Assembly: GCF_017591425.1 (NCBI RefSeq)
Contig: NW_024466512.1
Location: 15,317,001-15,381,000, forward strand
Reading direction: 5' to 3'
DNA length: 64,000 bases
Origin: Ochotona curzoniae
Lineage: Eukaryota > Chordata > Mammalia > Lagomorpha > Ochotonidae
Shown: piece by piece, positions 60,555 to 64,000 of the stretch
Layout: each line of letters opens with the position of its first letter
Numbering within the stretch: the first letter of the stretch is position 1
Program-made: the position numbers and the translations under genes
The notes under the pieces: model-generated
Databases searched by the model: none
Seen by the model: only the letters and a program-made list of their open reading frames with translations
What the model was told of the DNA's origin: nothing

Positions 60555-61336
60555 AAACCACAAGTCAAATAAACCACAGATAAATTAGAAGATATACTGA
60601 AGCGAGTATTCCAAATCATGAAAACATCAAAATTTGCTAGATGTAATTAGACTGATTCTTATTTGTTAATACTTAGAAAAAAGAGAAAGCTCGTAAATCA
60701 GAAGTCTTACGTTCATCTTAAGTTAGCAAAACAAAAGTAATTAAACTCAAAGGGTGGAGACACTAAGTCATTACAGATCAAAGAGCAGTTCACAAAGAAA
60801 TTAAGAAGCATCCTGAACCAAAAGACAAGAAAACATGACACACAAATATGTATTAGACACAACTAAAGCAGTGCCTTGAGAAAAATGTTATTTTAAATCT
60901 TTATGTGAGGTGGGTGAAGGCAAGTATAAAACAATCAGTGGTCTGAGATTCCACCTTAAGAAGCTACGAAGGGACAAACTGACCTGTAGGAAGTCCAGCA
61001 CGGTGTCTGCCCACCGGCAGCTGGCAACACCTGGAGCTCTTTCTGATTATCCCAACTACAGGAAGCCCTGGCTCTTGGTAAGCAGCGGCCAGGGATGCCT
61101 CTAATCGCCCTATAGCACACCAAACTGGATTATCTGGCCTCCAATGTTAATAGTGTTGAGGCTGAAAAACTCTCAGAGAAAACCAACCACAAGAGGAGAA
61201 ATCAGAACACAGCACTATCAATAAAACTCAACGCTGACTTTAAAAATAGGAACAAAACTGAAAAACAAAAACAAAAATTATAATACAAAAAGAAACAGCA
61301 TTAGAAAGAAAATAATATGCATCATAAAGATTCAAT

Positions 61337-61652
61337 TGGGCCTAGTGTCATAGCCTAGAGTGGCTAAATCCTCATCTTGCGCCCACCTAGATCCCATATG
61401 AGCGCCGGTTCATATCCCAGCTGCTCCACTTCCCATCCAGTTCCCTGCTTATGGCCTGGGAATGCAGTAGAGGATAGCCCAAAGCCTGGGACCCTGCACC
61501 TACTTGGGAGACCTAGAAAAAGCTCCTGGCTTGGGATTAACTCAGCTCCAGCCCATGCGGCCACTCAGGGAGTAAACCAGCAGATGGAAGATCTTTCTCT
61601 CTGTTCTGCTTCTATAGATCTGTCTTGCCAATAAACAAACAAACAAACAAAA
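61337..61652 (+). mobile_element. C-type SINE inside L1
   Basis: ttgggcctagtgtcatagcc, agcgccggttcatatcccag, cagggagtaaaccagcagat, ccaataaacaaacaaacaaa (a simple AAAC tail). Confidence 0.93.
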
Positions 61653-61689
61653 ACTTAGAAAATATCAACAACATTAAAAGGATGAGAGA

Positions 61690-61984
61690 ACAGGGTCTGG
61701 TGCAGTGGGGTAACATGCTAACCCTCCACCTGCGGCACCAGCATCTCACACGGGTGCCAGTTTGTATCCTGGCTGCTCTGTTTCTGATCCAACTCCTTGC
61801 TTATGGCCTGGGAAAGCAGTGGAAGATGCTTCAAGTCCTTGGGTTCCGGTACCCACATGGAAGACCCAGAGGAAGCTCCTGGCTCCCAGCTTCAAATTGG
61901 CTCAGCCTTGGCCCCTGGGACTAAGTAGATCTTTCTGTCTCCCTTTTCTCTGTAAAACTGCCTTTTAAACAAAAATCAACAAAC
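61690..61984 (+). mobile_element. C-type SINE inside L1, older
   Basis: cagggtctggtgcagtgggg, cggcaccagcatctcacacg, gagaagatgcttcaag-type variant, then a shortened 3' end with tttaaacaaaaatcaa. Confidence 0.88.
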
Positions 61985-62278
61985 ATTTTTAAAATTGCTT
62001 TTAAAAAATAAAGAACAAAGAGTAAGAGAATAATATAAATAATTTTATGCTAATATTGTTCATATTGTCTAAACTGACAACTTTTATGATATGGACAAAT
62101 TTCTTGAAAGATACAAATGACCAAAACTGACTAAAGAGAAAATGGAAATCCTGAATAAATCTGTATCTATTAAAATGGATTTCATAACAAAAACAACCTT
62201 TCCACAAAGACACTTCTAGGAGAAAGTCTTCATTAGTGAGTTTCACTAAGCATTCAAGGAATACATAAAACCAATTTT

Positions 62279-62600
62279 GGGCCCAGTTTGATGGCTCAGC
62301 AGCTACATCCTTGCCTTGCATGTGCCAGGATCCCAAATGGGCACTGTCCTGGCTGCTCCACTGCCCATCCAGCTCCCTGGTTGTGACCTGCGAAGACAGT
62401 GGAGGATGAACCAAAGCCTTGGGACCCTGCATCCACGGGGAAGACCTGGAAGAGGCTCCTTGCTCCCAGCTTCAGATTGGCTCGGCTCTGGCCACTGCAG
62501 CTACCTGGGGAGTGAAGCATTGGATGGCAGATCTTTCTCTCTCTCCTTCTCTCTATAAATCTACCTTTCCAATAAAAACAAATAAATCTTTTTAAAAAAT
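62279..62600 (+). mobile_element. C-type SINE inside L1
   Basis: gggcccagtttgatggctca, tgtgccaggatcccaaatgg, gaagaggctccttgctccca, ccaataaaaacaaataaatc. Confidence 0.94.
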
Positions 62601-63507
62601 TATATATAAAGACATCAAAAAATATAGTAAAAGGAACATTTCACAAGTCATTTTATGAGACCAGAATGATAATAAAACCAAGCTTCCTACCAAAAAAAAA
62701 AAAAATACATAGGAAGCAAAGAAAAAAACTGTGTGATCATGTCACCACACAGAAAAATGTGTAACATTAATAAACTCCATCAACAACACAGAAAGCATCA
62801 CTGTTATATAACAACACGGCTTTGTGCCCCGTTCCAGGAACTCACAGCAGCTCTGGGATTACAACTGAATGTATGCTTTGGAGACTCAGAGCAGAGGAGG
62901 TCATACCGGAAGGACCGACTGTGTGCTCAGTGTTGGAGCTATCAGTCATAGCAGCCCTCTGTTGCAGGAGAAGTGAGGCAGTTCACAAGGCCCACCTGCC
63001 AATCATGCCTGACTGATGGCAAACCAACAAAGCTCCAGAACCCGAGGTGCAGTGTTTCCTGGTGGTACCGATGTCATGGGAGGAGGGCACAGAAGCTCCA
63101 GGTCTCATCCCAAATGTGTCTTCATTTAGCTGGGCCTAACTATTACCGCTTATTTAAAAAGGGAGAGAGAGATCTTCAAAGTACAACTTCCCTGAGTTGA
63201 TGAGGCATTCCAACAGATGATGAAACCTGAGGGAGGCGCAGGATCCCTCCCCTTGAAGCAAACGCATCAGAAGTCAGGGTGGGTTTAGGGATCCCTGACC
63301 TGCTGTCAGGGCAGATGTGTGGAAGCTGTGCTACTACTCAATGGTTAGTGCCAGAGTCCCAACAGGATCAAACCCAACGCCACCTGGGGATGCAAGGGTG
63401 GTCTAAAATTCAAAATCCAACCAACATAATCTTCCGTATTAACAGGGAAGAAGCTTCCAGTCACCTTGGAATGGATACAGAAAAAACATCTGACAAAAAT
63501 CCTTACC

Positions 63508-63766
63508 AGGGCAAGTCATTTGGCACAGTGATTAAAACACCACTTGGGGGTGGCGGGAAACCTAAATCCTGGATCTGAGGGCCCAGATTTGAGTCCTGGT
63601 GCCACTCCTTCCAGCTTCCTGCTAATCTGCATCGCAGGAGGCAGTGGTGATGGGTCCCTACCATGGATGTGAGAGACCCAGACTGATTTCCTGCCTCCTG
63701 GCTTTTGCTGCAGGTTCTGGTGAAGGAAACCAGTGGATGGGTGAGATCTCTCTCTCTGCCCTTCAT
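63508..63766 (+). mobile_element. old C-type SINE
   Basis: gcaagtcatttggcacagtg, gatttgagtcctggtgccac, tccttccagcttcctgctaa, gaccagtgg-type end aaaccagtggatgggtgag. Confidence 0.8.
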
Positions 63767-63767
63767 T

Positions 63768-64000
63768 TTCTTAATATTTATTCATTTTTATTTAAAAGGC
63801 ATATTTACAGAGAGATCTTCCATTTGCTGGCTCACTCCCCAAATGGTCGCAACAGCTAGAGCTGGGCCACCTGAAGCCGGGAGCCAAGAGCTTCTTCCCG
63901 ATCTTCCATGTGGGAGCACGGGCCCAAGAACTTGGACCATCCTCCACTTTTTTCCCAGGCACATTAGCAGGGAGCTGGACCAGAAGTGGAACAGCCAGGA
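63768..64000 (-). mobile_element. C-type SINE cut by the window edge
   Basis: tcttaatatttattcatttt, atttaaaaggcatatttaca, gagagatcttccatttgctg, gcagggagctggaccagaag; the head lies beyond 64000. It is arranged tail-to-tail with the SINE at 63508. Confidence 0.9.

Larger units (their letters stand above)
60568..63505 (+). mobile_element. decayed L1 ORF2, broken by three SINEs
   Basis: Sense-strand L1 ORF2 phrases appear in the right order: acacaactaaagcagtgcct and ccttaagaagctacgaaggg (about 60850-60970), aaaaactgaaaaacaaaa (61250 onward), agagaataatataaataatt with tatggacaaatttcttgaaa (62025-62110), ggaacatttcacaagtcatt (62630 onward) and ggggatgcaagggtggtcta (63383 onward). The parts are separated by the SINEs at 61337, 61690 and 62279; 62820-63340 is partly unrecognised. 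It once encoded endonuclease/reverse transcriptase; it is now full of stops, with no intact frame. Confidence 0.7.
51231..64000 (-). other. MXI1: MXI1 upstream intron, partial
   Basis: Intronic sequence 5' of the basic-region exon, running off the right edge. It holds many SINEs, a Tigger/MER2-type relic, MIRs, an AT-rich array, an L1 3' end and an L1 ORF2 relic. Unique stretches without a call: 51231-51640, 53790-54380, 55010-55435, 55713-55924, 56107-56440, 57096-58320, 58653-58865, 59376-59817 and 60046-60214. No promoter-like CpG cluster or exon is seen. Confidence 0.8.

Noticed and set aside
62001..62432. 143-codon open frame on the - strand
   Set aside because: Composite of the antisense of an L1 relic and a SINE.
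51231..64000. MXI1 exon upstream of the micro-exon, or a promoter
   Set aside because: I searched for the reverse complement of the sequence coding ...RAQKHSSGSSNTSTAN and for a CpG-rich block and found neither; they must lie beyond the window.

Overview
This is a gene-poor stretch of a mammalian nuclear genome holding the ends of two protein-coding genes that point at each other. The left part carries the last four coding exons of SMNDC1 (splicing factor SPF30) on the + strand. The rest carries the last four exons of MXI1 (MAX-interacting bHLH-zipper repressor) on the - strand, with its very long introns. Both were recognised from the exon translations, and every exon junction is in frame with an AG acceptor and a GT donor. 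From general knowledge, MXI1 and SMNDC1 are also tail-to-tail neighbours on human 10q25, so the order looks ancestral. The first SMNDC1 coding exon lies left of the window and the first MXI1 exons (SIN3-interaction domain) lie right of it, so no promoter or CpG island of either gene is present.

The host is inferred to be a lagomorph, most likely a pika (Ochotona). About 57 copies of a tRNA-derived, roughly 300 bp SINE of the lagomorph C-repeat type crowd the window. The youngest copies carry 5' and 3' blocks that I associate with pika rather than rabbit. This is recognition from memory, not a database result.

Layout: 1-2208 SMNDC1 intron; 2209-5993 SMNDC1 coding exons with introns; 5994 to about 7018 SMNDC1 3' UTR; about 7019-11734 convergent intergenic spacer with three old SINEs; about 11735-13335 MXI1 3' UTR; 13336-18084 MXI1 last three exons; 18085-51200 a 33.1 kb MXI1 intron; 51201-51230 a 30 bp MXI1 exon coding part of the DNA-binding basic region; 51231-64000 part of the next MXI1 intron.

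The two genes share no pathway beyond being nuclear: one assembles spliceosomes, the other antagonises MYC. The unusual material is non-coding. It comprises a 1.66 kb minisatellite built from 14 and 17 bp units (20893-22550), a 26 bp SINE head with target-site duplications but no tail (27444-27469), a 40 bp L1 3'-end insertion with perfect duplications (36449-36488), a mariner-type MITE split by a SINE (34347-34866), an AT-rich array with a perfect inverted repeat (53477-53788), and an old L1 ORF2 copy broken by three SINEs (about 60570-63505). I see no new protein system; nearly all open reading frames outside the named exons are chance frames inside SINEs.
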